Of a stretch of 64,000 nt of DNA, positions 25,231-34,795 are shown one piece after another. Origin of the DNA: Planctomycetota bacterium (GTDB taxonomy: Bacteria > Planctomycetota > Planctomycetia > Pirellulales > PNKZ01); the NCBI GenBank assembly GCA_018242585.1, contig JAFEBQ010000015.1, positions 1-64,000 on the forward strand. Reading direction: 5' to 3'. Below the pieces are notes generated by a model that searched no databases, was not told the origin of the DNA, and worked only from the letters and a program-made list of their open reading frames with translations. A program made the position numbers and the translations under genes. How positions within the stretch are numbered: position 1 is the first letter of the stretch; each line of letters begins with the position of its first letter.

Positions 25231-28200
25231 TTACTTACCGAACAGCGGATCCTGGGGGTTGCCGCGTGACAGCAGATAGGCCAGCAGGTCCAGCACCTCA
25301 TTCTGATTTAACACATTCAGCAAGTCCTTCGGCATCAGCGAGATGGGGGACGCGGCCTGGCTCTCGATGTCCTGCTTCTTCACCGTGGCGATCTTGGACG
25401 AGTCCTCGGGGTTGATCACCACGACCAGTGCGTCGTCGGTTTCGCTGACCACGCGGCCCGTGATTACCTGGCCATCGTTGGTTTGAATGATCGAGGCGCG
25501 ATATTGGTCGGAAACAATCTTGCTCGGGTCGACAATCGACTCGGTTAGGTCTTTCAAGTTGAACCGGCCGGCCAGTTGTGTCAGGTCGGGGCCCGTCGCG
25601 CCCCCTTCGCCCGCAAAACGGTGGCAAACGATGCACCGCGTGGCGGCGAACATCTTCTTGCCATTGTTGTAATTGCGGTTGGCCAGCTTGGGCTGCAAGG
25701 CGACGATTTCCGCGAGAGTCCAGGCTTGCCCCGGCCCCTTGGGCTTGGGCAATTCGGGGGGCACGTAAGGCTGGCGCGCGCCGGACGATTCGATCAGCAC
25801 GCGATCCTTCTCCGAGACATTGGCAAAGGCGTCGTTGTCAATGTTCGTCAGGAATTTTTGGAACGAGTTGCCGCCACTCCAGGTGTGGGCCTTGGTGAAC
25901 CAGCGGAAGTACTCCTTGTGCAGGTCGAGCGTCCAGCCGGTCTTCAGATTGCGCAAGGCAAACACGAATTGAATCTGTTGCGCGTCGGGCTTGTTGGCCT
26001 GCATGGCCGCAATCGCCCCGCCGTACCGCGGATTGCGGGCGATCAATTCATTCAGGTCATCGGCACGCACTTCGCCCGGCTTGTTCAACAGCGGCACCAG
26101 CTTTCGCGCGGCATGGGGCGATTCGAGATAGACCATCAAGTTGGCCAATTCACGATTGACCCAATCGCTCGCATGCGGAAACAAGTCTTCAAACTTGGTG
26201 CCCAGGGCCGCCCGCTCAGCTTCCGTCGGCGCGCCCAGTCGAATGAAGACCAACTCGTAAGCCCGTAAGAGTTCCAACGACTGAAACTCGTCGAGCCCCG
26301 ACATCGAGAACCGATCGAGCGCCGCTAGCAGCTTTGGCTGCAACGATCGGTCCCCGGCCCGCGCCAGGCCCAGCGCGCCGGTGACGACGGTTTCAAACTG
26401 GTTTGAGTTCAATACTTGGGCTTGCCATTTCTCGACCGGGTAGCGCTCCAGCGCCACCCGCGCGGCATAGCGGACAAAGCGATCATGGTGGGCCAGGTTC
26501 TCGACGAGCATCGGCAAGGCGTCGACACTTGGCGTGGCCGTGTGCTGTTGCTCGATCTTATGGCGCAACGCCCGCGTGTCCGCTTGGCGAGCGTCGCGAA
26601 CGTCAACCACGGACGTCGCTTCCTTGCCAACGTAGGTGGCGCGAAACAGTTCCGACTGGGTGCCGCGCCCGCCGACCGTGAAGTACAACGCTCCGTCACG
26701 TCCGACCACCGCATCGGTCAGCGGCAAGGCCCCGCGCGAGAGGAACTCCTCTTTCTGGCCAACGTAGGTCGAACCAGTTGGTTCCAGGTGAATGGCGTAC
26801 ATCGTGCCATAGGTCCAGTCGAGCAAGTACAGCGCTTTTTGATACTTGGATGGGAACTTGGCGCCGTAGCCGAACTCGACGCCCACCGGCGAACCGGGGC
26901 CAATGTTCACGACTGGCGGCAGGCTGTCGGCGAAATAAGCCGACCACTTGCCGGTGCCGCTGCGCCAGCCGAACTCGCTGCCGCTGGTGGCGTGACAGAC
27001 TCGGGTGGGCCGATACCAGGGGGCGCCGAAGTCCCACTCCATGTCGGCGTCATAGGCGAAGATTTCACCATCGGCGTTCAACGCCATGTCAAAGGCGTTG
27101 CGATAGCCGACGCTCAATAGCTCCCAATCCTTGGCTTCGGGGTCGATCTTGGCGATCCAGCCCCCCGGCGCCAGGATGCCGACGGCGTGGCCACCGGCGT
27201 CCCATTGGCGCGGCAGCAGCAAGTCCTCGTCCCAGTTCGGCGCGAGCCGGCTGGTGGCGTGCTCGGGCAGCGTGGCGCGCAATGGCTCGGTTCGCACGCC
27301 ACCCATCGTTTGCGGAGCGGCATTCCGCACAGGGTCGAACGGTGGTCGCGTGTGGTTGCCGGCCAGCACGTATATGCTCTTGCCATCCGGCGCAAGGCGC
27401 AACGCGTGTGGTCCGTGCTCGCCAGCGCCGCGAATCGAGAACAATTTCTCGACCGAGTCGAATTGATCGTCATTGTTCATATCGCGCAGCCGGTAGATGC
27501 CGCTGTCGCCGCCGGAATTGGCGCACACGTACAAGCTGCCAAAGGCGAACAATAGCCCGTGCGCGGCCGGCACTTTCACGTCCAAGTGCTCGACCTTGGT
27601 CTGGTCCTGGCTGCCGATGGCCGGCGGCGTGATGCGATACAGACCGAAGTTCTTCTCGTCGCTGGCGATCAGGCGGCCCTTCTCGTCAACGGTCAAATTA
27701 ACCCACGAGCCGGCCTGATCCTTGGGAACGGTGAACAGCTTTTCGACCTGAAAGCCTGGCAGCACGCTGAACACGTCGGACGGCGCTTCGGTGGGGCCGG
27801 CCGCTGGCTTCTTGGTCATCGGGTTGCCCCAAGGGCCGGTCCCTAGCTTGCCGATCACGCGCGCCGAGACCAGTTCCTTGTCGTCGCGCGATTCGCCAAC
27901 TTGCCATTTGTCGTCGGTAACCAGGTAATCGATCTTGCCGTCGGCGCGCGTGAGGACCAGCTTCAAGATGCAGGCCGCAATGCCGCCGTCGTTCTTCACT
28001 TCGAGCAACAGCTCGTTCGTGCCGGGGCGAATCTTGCTTTGCACATCGACATCAACCGGTTTGGCCCAGTCGTCGCTGTGCGCCACCTGCTGGCCGTTGA
28101 GCAACACGGTGACGTGATTGTCACAGCAGGTCTTCAGCCGCGCCGCTTTCGTGCCACCTTTGAACTTGGCGTGCAGAAAATAGCGCTTCCTATCCTTGGG

Positions 28201-28410
28201 CCCCCAAATCCAGGCCGGTGCCGGCCCGGCTTCCCAATCGACCGGCGCAAGCTCTGCGGCCGGCTCGGCTTTGACGTTCAAGCCGGCTTCGACCGAGCGC
28301 ATCACTGCGGGGGCCTGGGTAAAAAACTTCGGGCGCTCGGCTTCTTGAGCCAGGGCGGTCGAAGCAAAGGCGGCACACAGGAGACAGACCGATAGACTCG
28401 TCAATTTCAT
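25231..28410 (-). CDS. PVC-type exported dehydrogenase / HEAT / cytochrome c protein
   Basis: 1059 aa from the ATG at 28410 (MKLTSLSVCLLCAAFASTALA-QE signal peptide); the frame opens further to 28509. Order: an N-terminal sugar-binding-like beta-sandwich (about 30-200), a beta-propeller typical of planctomycete 'membrane-bound dehydrogenase' proteins (PGFQVEKLFTVP..., TYGTMYAIHLEPTGSTY), a helical HEAT-like region (about 620-880), and a C-terminal c-type haem domain with CIVCH near residue 926, distal GPDLTQLAGRFNLKDL and a Met-bearing SPISLMPKDLL. Such proteins are thought to oxidise sugars or glycans outside the cytoplasm and pass electrons to the chain. The substrate is unknown. It lies downstream of the PGK-like gene on the minus-strand map but is transcribed first. 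Confidence 0.85.
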   Translation of the reverse strand: MKLTSLSVCLLCAAFASTALAQEAERPKFFTQAPAVMRSVEAGLNVKAEPAAELAPVDWEAGPAPAWIWGPKDRKRYFLHAKFKGGTKAARLKTCCDNHVTVLLNGQQVAHSDDWAKPVDVDVQSKIRPGTNELLLEVKNDGGIAACILKLVLTRADGKIDYLVTDDKWQVGESRDDKELVSARVIGKLGTGPWGNPMTKKPAAGPTEAPSDVFSVLPGFQVEKLFTVPKDQAGSWVNLTVDEKGRLIASDEKNFGLYRITPPAIGSQDQTKVEHLDVKVPAAHGLLFAFGSLYVCANSGGDSGIYRLRDMNNDDQFDSVEKLFSIRGAGEHGPHALRLAPDGKSIYVLAGNHTRPPFDPVRNAAPQTMGGVRTEPLRATLPEHATSRLAPNWDEDLLLPRQWDAGGHAVGILAPGGWIAKIDPEAKDWELLSVGYRNAFDMALNADGEIFAYDADMEWDFGAPWYRPTRVCHATSGSEFGWRSGTGKWSAYFADSLPPVVNIGPGSPVGVEFGYGAKFPSKYQKALYLLDWTYGTMYAIHLEPTGSTYVGQKEEFLSRGALPLTDAVVGRDGALYFTVGGRGTQSELFRATYVGKEATSVVDVRDARQADTRALRHKIEQQHTATPSVDALPMLVENLAHHDRFVRYAARVALERYPVEKWQAQVLNSNQFETVVTGALGLARAGDRSLQPKLLAALDRFSMSGLDEFQSLELLRAYELVFIRLGAPTEAERAALGTKFEDLFPHASDWVNRELANLMVYLESPHAARKLVPLLNKPGEVRADDLNELIARNPRYGGAIAAMQANKPDAQQIQFVFALRNLKTGWTLDLHKEYFRWFTKAHTWSGGNSFQKFLTNIDNDAFANVSEKDRVLIESSGARQPYVPPELPKPKGPGQAWTLAEIVALQPKLANRNYNNGKKMFAATRCIVCHRFAGEGGATGPDLTQLAGRFNLKDLTESIVDPSKIVSDQYRASIIQTNDGQVITGRVVSETDDALVVVINPEDSSKIATVKKQDIESQAASPISLMPKDLLNVLNQNEVLDLLAYLLSRGNPQDPLFGK

Positions 28411-28830
28411 GGCTGGCAGGGGGAGCCGAGGGAGGTGGGAAGTTAGGTTGGACCTATAGACTACAACGAACCGGGGCCAAAACCTACTGGCCGCCTGAGA
28501 ACAGCCCACGGTACCCGAACAGACTGCGGGCTAACGAGATTTGCCGCTTGTTTCACCGGGGGCTGCCGAACCTGCGGGCAGTGGCTCGAATCATATGATT
28601 AGGTCCGGTTTGCCCCAGCATTTGGTTGAGCGTTTCCCTGCCGCATGGTGGTGTGCGTGACGAGCATCAGCAGCGGTCGATTGCAATAGAAGGAACAGTC
28701 ATAACGGCTGCGCCTATCTGTTGGGTTCGCGATTGCCAAGCATCGGCTTCGGTCGATTGACGCTTCGTTCTAAGCCATTTACAGTGAATGTTTTGAAGTC
28801 GTCGCCAGATCGTTTTTTCGAGGTCGGTCT
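28411..28830. other. Divergent promoter region of the cytochrome protein and argH
   Basis: 420 nt without a gene. It contains a half copy of the CACCGGGGGCT palindrome near 28555, a moderately A+T-rich stretch near 28590-28640 and the argH promoter (28757-28785). Confidence 0.5.
28757..28785 (+). promoter_or_regulatory. Sigma-70-like promoter of argH
   Basis: TTGACG (28757-28762), 17-nt spacer, TACAGT (28780-28785). Predicted start near 28792 gives a 5' leader of about 40 nt before the TTG start of argH. Confidence 0.6.
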
Positions 28831-30231
28831 TTGGCAGCCAAAGCATGGTCGGGCGTCTTTGATCAGCCCACCGATAAACGTGTCGAGCAGTTCACCGAGA
28901 GCATCAGCTTCGACCGCCGACTCTACGCGCACGACATCCGCTGCTCGACCGCCCATGCCCAGATGCTAGCCAAGGTCGGCCTGCTCTCGGCCGACGAATG
29001 CCGACAAATTGAGCAAGGGTTGCGTGACATCGGGCAGGAGATCGAAGCCGGTCGGTTCACCTTCCGAACCGAGTTGGAAGACATCCACATGCACATCGAA
29101 CGGGCGCTCATCGAGCGGCTGGGCGACGTGGGCCGCAAGCTACATACCGGCCGGAGCCGGAACGACCAGGTTTCGACCGACTTGCGGGTCTGGTGTCGCG
29201 AGGCGATCGACACCATCGACGCCCAGCTTGTGGAACTCCAAAAATCGTTCGTCGGTCGCTGTGCCCAGGACGCCGACCAGGTGGTCCCCGGCTACACCCA
29301 CATGCAGCGGGCCCAGCCCGTGCTGGCCGCCCATTACTGGCTGGCCTATTGCGAAAAGTTCGAACGCGATCGGGGCCGGCTGGCCGATTGTCGTCGGCGC
29401 ACGAATGTCCTAAGCCTGGGGGCGGCAGCCCTGGCTGGCACCAGCTTGCCGATCGATCGACACGACGTCGCCACGCGGCTGGGCTTTGACGCGGTGGCGG
29501 CCAACAGCATCGACGTATCGAGCGATCGGGACTTTGTCGTCGAACTGGCGTTCGCACTGTCGCTGATTGCGGAACACCTGAGCACGTGGGCCGAGGAGTG
29601 GATTCTCTGGAGCACGACGGAGTTTGGGTTTCTGACGCTGCCGCAAGCGTTCTGCACCGGCTCGTCGATCATGCCCCAGAAGATCAACCCCGACGTATTG
29701 GAGCTGACCCGCGGCAAGACCGCCCGCGTGGTTGGCAACCTGACGCGGCTGTTGGTGCTGATCAAAGGTTTGCCTCTGGCCTACAATCGCGACCTGCAAG
29801 AAGACAAAGAGCCGCTGTTCGATTCCGTCGACACGGTCTCGAACTGCCTGGCGGTGGCGGCGCCGCTGGTGGCCGGCGCGCACTTGAACACCGAGAGCAT
29901 CGCGGCGCGCTTGGACGATGGATACCTTGACGCGACGACGTTGATGGAATGGCTGATCCGCCGCGGCGTGCCGCAGCGCAGCGCCCATGAAGTGGTCGGC
30001 AAGCTGGTCGGCGAAGCGATCAAGCGCAAGGTTTCACTGGCCGGACTCAGCAGCCAGGACTTTCAGGCGGCCCACGCCAGCCTGACCGACGAAGTTTATC
30101 AGGTGCTCGGCCCGCGCCGCGCGGTCGAGGCGATGTGCAGTTACGGTTCCACGGCGCCCACGGAAGTCGCTCGCCAGGTTGCTGCATGGCGGCAGAAGCT
30201 CGGCTTGCCCGAGACCGGGGTGACGACATGA
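28831..30231 (+). CDS. argH: Argininosuccinate lyase
   Basis: 466 aa, normal length. Cleaves argininosuccinate to arginine and fumarate, the last step of arginine synthesis. TTG start with GAGG about 9 nt upstream; the family N-terminus [34 protein letters not shown] supports it. Conserved [30 protein letters not shown] (catalytic His region) and the signature loop [12 protein letters not shown] are all intact. It overlaps the next gene by 4 bases (ATGA at 30228-30231), implying translational coupling. Confidence 0.97.
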   Translation: MAAKAWSGVFDQPTDKRVEQFTESISFDRRLYAHDIRCSTAHAQMLAKVGLLSADECRQIEQGLRDIGQEIEAGRFTFRTELEDIHMHIERALIERLGDVGRKLHTGRSRNDQVSTDLRVWCREAIDTIDAQLVELQKSFVGRCAQDADQVVPGYTHMQRAQPVLAAHYWLAYCEKFERDRGRLADCRRRTNVLSLGAAALAGTSLPIDRHDVATRLGFDAVAANSIDVSSDRDFVVELAFALSLIAEHLSTWAEEWILWSTTEFGFLTLPQAFCTGSSIMPQKINPDVLELTRGKTARVVGNLTRLLVLIKGLPLAYNRDLQEDKEPLFDSVDTVSNCLAVAAPLVAGAHLNTESIAARLDDGYLDATTLMEWLIRRGVPQRSAHEVVGKLVGEAIKRKVSLAGLSSQDFQAAHASLTDEVYQVLGPRRAVEAMCSYGSTAPTEVARQVAAWRQKLGLPETGVTT

Positions 30232-32405
30232 CCCGAATGGTTCGCCTTTGCTTGTGGCTTCCCGTGATTACGGCGTTGCTCGTGACGCCGGCCTTGGGGC
30301 AAGAGCCGGCCGCGCGACCTGCGCCGGTGATCACCAACCCAGCGGCGCGCGATCTGGTGGCCACCAATCCGACCGAGCCGTCGAACATCGCACGGGTGAT
30401 CAACTCGCTGATCGATTTGCGCGAAGCGCCCGCGGCGGCCCCGCTGCTGACGCGACTGGCCGGCATCGAAATGGACGACGCGGCGCTGCTGCGGTTTTAT
30501 CGTGAGTACGGCGCCGGCACGCTGATGAAATGGTCGGGACAGCCGGCGTTGAAGGCAATTGCCGACCCGTTCCAGGAGAAGATTCTGGAGGCGGTGAAGG
30601 CCAATGTTACCGATGCCGAGAAGATCAACCAACGAATCGCCAACCTGGCGAACTCTGCGCGCCCGGTGCGGTTAGCGGCCGCGGAAGAATTGACCTGGGG
30701 AGGCGAAGCGGCCTCGAAGGCGCTCGTGGGCGCGCTGGCCGATGATGCGCAAGCGGCGGCTCAGGCGGCGATGATCGATGCCCTGGTCGCAATGGGCGTC
30801 GACTGCTTGCCCGATCTGGCCGCGGCGCGCGACGGCGACAACTCGAATGTCCGCAAACTCGTCATCGGCGCGCTGGCCCGGCTGAAAGACGACGATGCCA
30901 ATCTGCTGGTCCTGGGCCCGGCATTTGGCGAAGGCGAACAGGACGACCAAGTCCGCGCGATTGCGCTGCGACAAGCGACCAAGCTATTTGGCGCCGAACT
31001 AACTTCGTCGCAAGCGGCTGGCCGACTTTACGCGCGTGCCGCGGAGCTGCGTCATGACGAGAATCGGCTGCCCTTGGCCGAACAGTTGGCCAGCGACGGC
31101 CTCGACATCTTGCCGCACAACACGGCGCTGCGCAATGTCTACCTGTCGATCCTGGCGAATGCCGGTGACAAGCAGACGGCCGAGAACTTCAACGAATACG
31201 ACGTCGCCACCTTCGAGAGTTTTCTGGCCGACGCTTTGAAGCGACAAGACCCGCGCAGCGCGGCCTTTGCGCTGGCTTATCTGGGCAATCATGGGACCGA
31301 GTCGTTGTTGCACCAGCGCGAGTCGCGCCCCAGCACCCTGGTCGAGGCGGCTCGTGCGGCTGACCCTCGCATTCGTATGCTGGCCCTCAACGCCATCGCC
31401 GCGATTGCCCCCACCCAGCCATTCGACGGCAGCAGCTACGTTGTCGAGTCGCTGGAATACTTCCTGCGCTGCCGGGGAAAACAGCAGGCCCTGGTCGTCG
31501 ATGGCCGCACGGCCGTGGCCCGCAGTCGGGCCGGCTTGCTGGTTGGACAGGGATACGAAGCCGAGATCGCGGTCGACCATCGCAGCGCGCTGGACGTGGC
31601 GATCAAGACACCTGACGTCGAATTCGTCCTGATCGACATCACGATGCTGGCCGATCAGTCCGCCCAGTTGATCACCGCTTTGCGGCGTGATAACCGCACG
31701 GCCAATCTCCCGGTCGGCATTCTGGCCCCATCTGACCGTTACGACGAAGCGATGTTGATGTCCAGTCGGCTGCCGCTGACCGTGGCGCTGATCGATGCCC
31801 CGACCGACCAGGCGGCCGAGTTCTGGGTTCGCCAGCTCAAGGAACTGCCACGCGAAAAGTACATTCCCACCGCCGCGCGCCGTTTGTTCCTGGCGAGCGC
31901 GCTTGAGTGGATCGCCACGACCGGGTTGCCAGCGCCCAAGGTGTACGACCTGAGCCGGTGCGAACCGCCGCTCGTCCAGGCGCTCCACTCGGCTGCGGTG
32001 CGCGGGCCGGCATTGCCCATCGCCGCTCAATTCACTTCGCCGCAGATGCAAGCCACCCTGGTCGAGTTGGCTAGTGCCGCGATTCATTCACCCGAGACGC
32101 GGGGGGCGGCGCTCGGCGCATTGACGGAAAGTTTGTCGCGGTATGGCATCCTGCTGACCGCGGTGCAGCTGCAATCGCTGTACGATCGCTACAACGCGCT
32201 GGGCGCGACTGACTCGGCCTTGCGCACTTCGATCGGCGCGGTCCTCGACATCGTCGAAGCCCGAGCCAGGTTTGATCGCGCCCGCGGCCCGCGCGTGGCC
32301 AATGACGCGACCGCCGAACTCGAATCGCCCAGCGAAGCTAGCGCGGCCCCCGTGGCGGCACCACTTCCCGAACAAGGAGCCCCCAGCAAAACCGACGGTA
32401 GCTAA
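30228..32405 (+). CDS. Exported HEAT-like repeat protein with receiver-like domain
   Basis: 725 aa from the ATG overlapping the argH stop; the frame also opens upstream inside argH (30135). Signal peptide: [22 protein letters not shown]. Residues about 80-400 are helical, Ala/Leu-rich HEAT-like repeats ([63 protein letters not shown]). About 418-530 reads like a response-regulator receiver: [50 protein letters not shown] (candidate phospho-Asp in LID) and LPVGILAP. The usual acidic pair is reduced to one Asp. A receiver behind a signal peptide would be periplasmic and is unlikely to be phosphorylated, so it is probably a structural pseudo-receiver. Function unknown; a sigma-54 activator follows at 130 nt. 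Confidence 0.7.
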   Translation: MTRMVRLCLWLPVITALLVTPALGQEPAARPAPVITNPAARDLVATNPTEPSNIARVINSLIDLREAPAAAPLLTRLAGIEMDDAALLRFYREYGAGTLMKWSGQPALKAIADPFQEKILEAVKANVTDAEKINQRIANLANSARPVRLAAAEELTWGGEAASKALVGALADDAQAAAQAAMIDALVAMGVDCLPDLAAARDGDNSNVRKLVIGALARLKDDDANLLVLGPAFGEGEQDDQVRAIALRQATKLFGAELTSSQAAGRLYARAAELRHDENRLPLAEQLASDGLDILPHNTALRNVYLSILANAGDKQTAENFNEYDVATFESFLADALKRQDPRSAAFALAYLGNHGTESLLHQRESRPSTLVEAARAADPRIRMLALNAIAAIAPTQPFDGSSYVVESLEYFLRCRGKQQALVVDGRTAVARSRAGLLVGQGYEAEIAVDHRSALDVAIKTPDVEFVLIDITMLADQSAQLITALRRDNRTANLPVGILAPSDRYDEAMLMSSRLPLTVALIDAPTDQAAEFWVRQLKELPREKYIPTAARRLFLASALEWIATTGLPAPKVYDLSRCEPPLVQALHSAAVRGPALPIAAQFTSPQMQATLVELASAAIHSPETRGAALGALTESLSRYGILLTAVQLQSLYDRYNALGATDSALRTSIGAVLDIVEARARFDRARGPRVANDATAELESPSEASAAPVAAPLPEQGAPSKTDGS

Positions 32406-32535
32406 TGCGTCGACCTTTGTTGACGGTGAACAAGCTGCGGGCCGTGGCGGCGGCTGGCGGTGGCGCGATGCGTCGCGCGATTCGCGGTCAATCGTTCAAG
32501 GAAGCGTATGCCGCACGTGGCGTGGGAATGGACTG

Positions 32536-33615
32536 ATGCCCCCGAGTAACCGACCCAGCAGCGCGAACACCTCTGGCCCGCCGATCATTGGCTTGATCGG
32601 TTCGAGTCCGGCCATGGAGCAGGTCTATAAGACCACGCGCAAGGTCGCCATGACCAACGCCACGGTCCTCTTGTTTGGTGAAACCGGCACCGGCAAGGAA
32701 ATGATCGCCAAGGCGGTCCATCAGCTTAGCCCTCGGGCTGGCGGGCCGTTCGTCCGCGTCAATTGCGGCGCGTTGGCTGAAAGTCTGTTGGAAAGCGAAC
32801 TATTTGGTCACGTGCGCGGCGCGTTCACCGGAGCGGTCGACAACCGCAGCGGTCGCTTCGAAGCGGCGCACACCGGGACCGTGTTTCTCGATGAAATCAA
32901 TTCCACGACGCCCAAGCTGCAAGTCAAGCTGTTGCGGGTGCTGCAAGAGCGCGAGTTTGAGCGCGTCGGCGACACTCAGACGATCCGCGTCGACACGCGC
33001 GTGATCGCGGCCACGAATCGCGATCTGCTCGAAGAAGTCGACGCCGAGCGGTTTCGCGAGGACTTGTACTATCGCTTGAACGTGGTGCCGATTCACATTC
33101 CGCCGCTGCGCGAGCGGCGCGAAGACGTGCCGGAGTTGGCCCACTACTTCCTGAACTTCTACAACGAGCGGAACGATCGTTACGTGACGCACGTTGACCC
33201 CAAGACGATGGAAGCCTTGCAGGATTATCACTGGCCTGGCAACGTGCGCGAGCTGCAGAACTACATCGAGCGTGCCGTCGTCATGGCGCCATCCGACGAG
33301 TTCACGGCCGACCTGCTGCCCGAGGCGGTGCTGGGGAACACGCGGCGGCGCAATCCTCGTTACCGCGAGCCGGATCTTGAGACGTTGACCTACGAGGTAG
33401 TGCAAAAGGGCCTGGCCGACGCTGGCCCCCAGGAAGACAACCTGCACGCCAAAATCGTTAATCGGGTCGAGCGCGAACTGATCGCCCAGGTGCTCACGCA
33501 ATGCAACCAGGTGCAGATCAAGGCTGCCGCCCGACTGGGCATTAACCGCAATACACTCCACAAGAAGCTGAAAGAATACGGCCTGGACGAGTCGGGCGAA
33601 GAACCGCCGGCGTAA
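32536..33615 (+). CDS. Sigma-54-dependent transcription activator without sensor domain
   Basis: 359 aa from the ATG at 32536; the frame opens far upstream inside the preceding gene, but that part is not domain-like. Only about 20 residues precede the AAA+ domain. Walker A GETGTGKE, the sigma-54-contacting GAFTGA loop ([11 protein letters not shown]), Walker B GTVFLDEI, the sensor region VIAATNRDL and arginine finger region [14 protein letters not shown] are all present. The C-terminus has a Fis-type helix-turn-helix ([25 protein letters not shown]). Activators lacking an N-terminal sensor are usually controlled by a partner protein or by their own level, as with PspF. The target promoter is unknown. 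Confidence 0.9.
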   Translation: MPPSNRPSSANTSGPPIIGLIGSSPAMEQVYKTTRKVAMTNATVLLFGETGTGKEMIAKAVHQLSPRAGGPFVRVNCGALAESLLESELFGHVRGAFTGAVDNRSGRFEAAHTGTVFLDEINSTTPKLQVKLLRVLQEREFERVGDTQTIRVDTRVIAATNRDLLEEVDAERFREDLYYRLNVVPIHIPPLRERREDVPELAHYFLNFYNERNDRYVTHVDPKTMEALQDYHWPGNVRELQNYIERAVVMAPSDEFTADLLPEAVLGNTRRRNPRYREPDLETLTYEVVQKGLADAGPQEDNLHAKIVNRVERELIAQVLTQCNQVQIKAAARLGINRNTLHKKLKEYGLDESGEEPPA

Positions 33616-33639
33616 GCTTGGCCATCGGCGTGCATTTAC

Positions 33640-33691
33640 CCCTCTCCCGTCGAGGGAGAGGGTGGTTCGCGTAGCGAACCGGGTGAGGGTG
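33640..33691. repeat. Dispersed double-hairpin element (CCCTCTCCC type)
   Basis: CCCTCTCCC (33640-33648) pairs with GGGAGAGGG (33654-33662); GGTTCGC (33664-33670) pairs with GCGAACC (33674-33680); then GGGTGAGGGT. It has the same architecture as 7057-7098 and sits just after the sigma-54 activator, where it could end transcription. Confidence 0.7.
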
Positions 33692-33760
33692 AAAATGTTG
33701 CAAGCCAAAGGACGTAGCCTTGCTCAAATGCCGCTGATCGCTATGCCGATCACGCACCGA

Positions 33761-33805
33761 CGTCTTTACCCTCCCCCTTGCCCCTCCCTGTCAGGGAGGG
33801 GTGTT
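33761..33805. repeat. Dispersed hairpin element (CGTCTTTACCCT / CCCCTCCCT type)
   Basis: CGTCTTTACCCT, then CCCCTCCCT (33781-33789) pairing with AGGGAGGGG (33793-33801) and TGTTT. A second copy with the same lead-in and hairpin lies at 58112-58150, more than 24 kb away. Confidence 0.75.
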
Positions 33806-33919
33806 TGCCTTCCCTAGCGCGAAGCGATTGAATTGTTGAGTACAATGTCCTGATTGCTTCGTTGGCCTGCTTCGTCCCCGATTTCCAAGCGTCACGTCGC
33901 CCACCCTTCAATCGCACCC

Positions 33920-34795
33920 ATGCTTGCCGGAATCAGCATCACCTGCTTCGCCACCAGCTATGCGGTCGCGCTTGCGCTGGAGATCACCCGGCTCTTCTTT
34001 CGTAGCGGGGTGCGCGGCGCGCTGATGATCGGCTTTGCCGGCGCGGGCCTGTTTGCTCACACGCTCTACCTGACCTATCGGGCCCTGCAGGAACCTGCGG
34101 CGCCGCTGTCGAGCGAGTTTGACTGGTACTTGCTGGCTGCCTGGTTGCTGACGGCCATCTACCTTTACTTGACTTTCCATCGACAGACGATGTTCGGCGT
34201 GTTCTTGCTGCCGCTGGTGCTGGGGCTGATCGGTGTGGCGGCCTGGTCGGCCGATCGCGCGCCGCTGGTCTCTTCACATGCCGCGCGCGTGTGGGGGCAG
34301 ATTCACGGCGTGTTTCTGTTGGTGGGAACGGTGGCCGTGGCCATCGGTTTTGCCGGCGGCGCCATGTGCCTGGTCCAAGCCAATCGACTGAAACACAAGC
34401 GCTCGCTGAGCGAAGGGCTTCGCTTGCCCAGCTTGGAATGGCTCGAACGCCTGAACTCGCGCGCCATCTGGATTTCGGTCGTGATGATCGGGCTGGGGTT
34501 TCTGTCGGGCGTGGTGCTGAACCTGGTGAACCATCGACTCGAAATCAGTCGGCTCCCCTGGACCGATCCGATCATTTGGAGTTCGGCGCTGCTGCTCGGC
34601 TGGGTGATCGTGGCCGCTGGGTTCAGCAGCCTGTACCGCCCGGCCCGCACCGGTCGCAAGGTGGCGTATCTGACCACGGTCAGCTTTGTGTTCTTGTTGC
34701 TGATGGTGCTGGTTCGGGTGCTGTTGCCCAGTCAGCATGGCAACCTGAAGCCCGAGCCCTCGACGCCCACGGCGGCGCAGGAGGCGCGATCATGA
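33920..34795 (+). CDS. CcsA/HemX-like integral membrane protein
   Basis: 291 aa from the ATG at 33920 (MLAGISITCFATSYAVALALE), 8 or so transmembrane segments. The sequence FFLVGTVAVAIGFAGGAMCLVQ and a W-rich loop resemble the CcsA/CcmC/HemX haem-handling family. Genes of this kind commonly precede hemA; in other bacteria HemX helps control glutamyl-tRNA reductase level, while CcsA assembles cytochrome c. The stop codon overlaps the hemA start by 4 bases (ATGA at 34792-34795), so the pair is translationally coupled. Which of the two roles applies cannot be decided from the sequence. Confidence 0.82.
   Translation: MLAGISITCFATSYAVALALEITRLFFRSGVRGALMIGFAGAGLFAHTLYLTYRALQEPAAPLSSEFDWYLLAAWLLTAIYLYLTFHRQTMFGVFLLPLVLGLIGVAAWSADRAPLVSSHAARVWGQIHGVFLLVGTVAVAIGFAGGAMCLVQANRLKHKRSLSEGLRLPSLEWLERLNSRAIWISVVMIGLGFLSGVVLNLVNHRLEISRLPWTDPIIWSSALLLGWVIVAAGFSSLYRPARTGRKVAYLTTVSFVFLLLMVLVRVLLPSQHGNLKPEPSTPTAAQEARS

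Larger units (their letters stand above)
33616..33919. other. Intergenic region with two hairpin elements
   Basis: 304 nt. It carries the palindromic elements at 33640-33691 and 33761-33805 (listed). No gene seen; an in-frame extension of the next gene to 33854 is not membrane-like and is discounted. Confidence 0.5.

Noticed and set aside
33854-33919. N-terminal extension of the hemX-like protein
   Set aside because: The added residues are polar and precede a membrane segment that starts naturally at the ATG at 33920.
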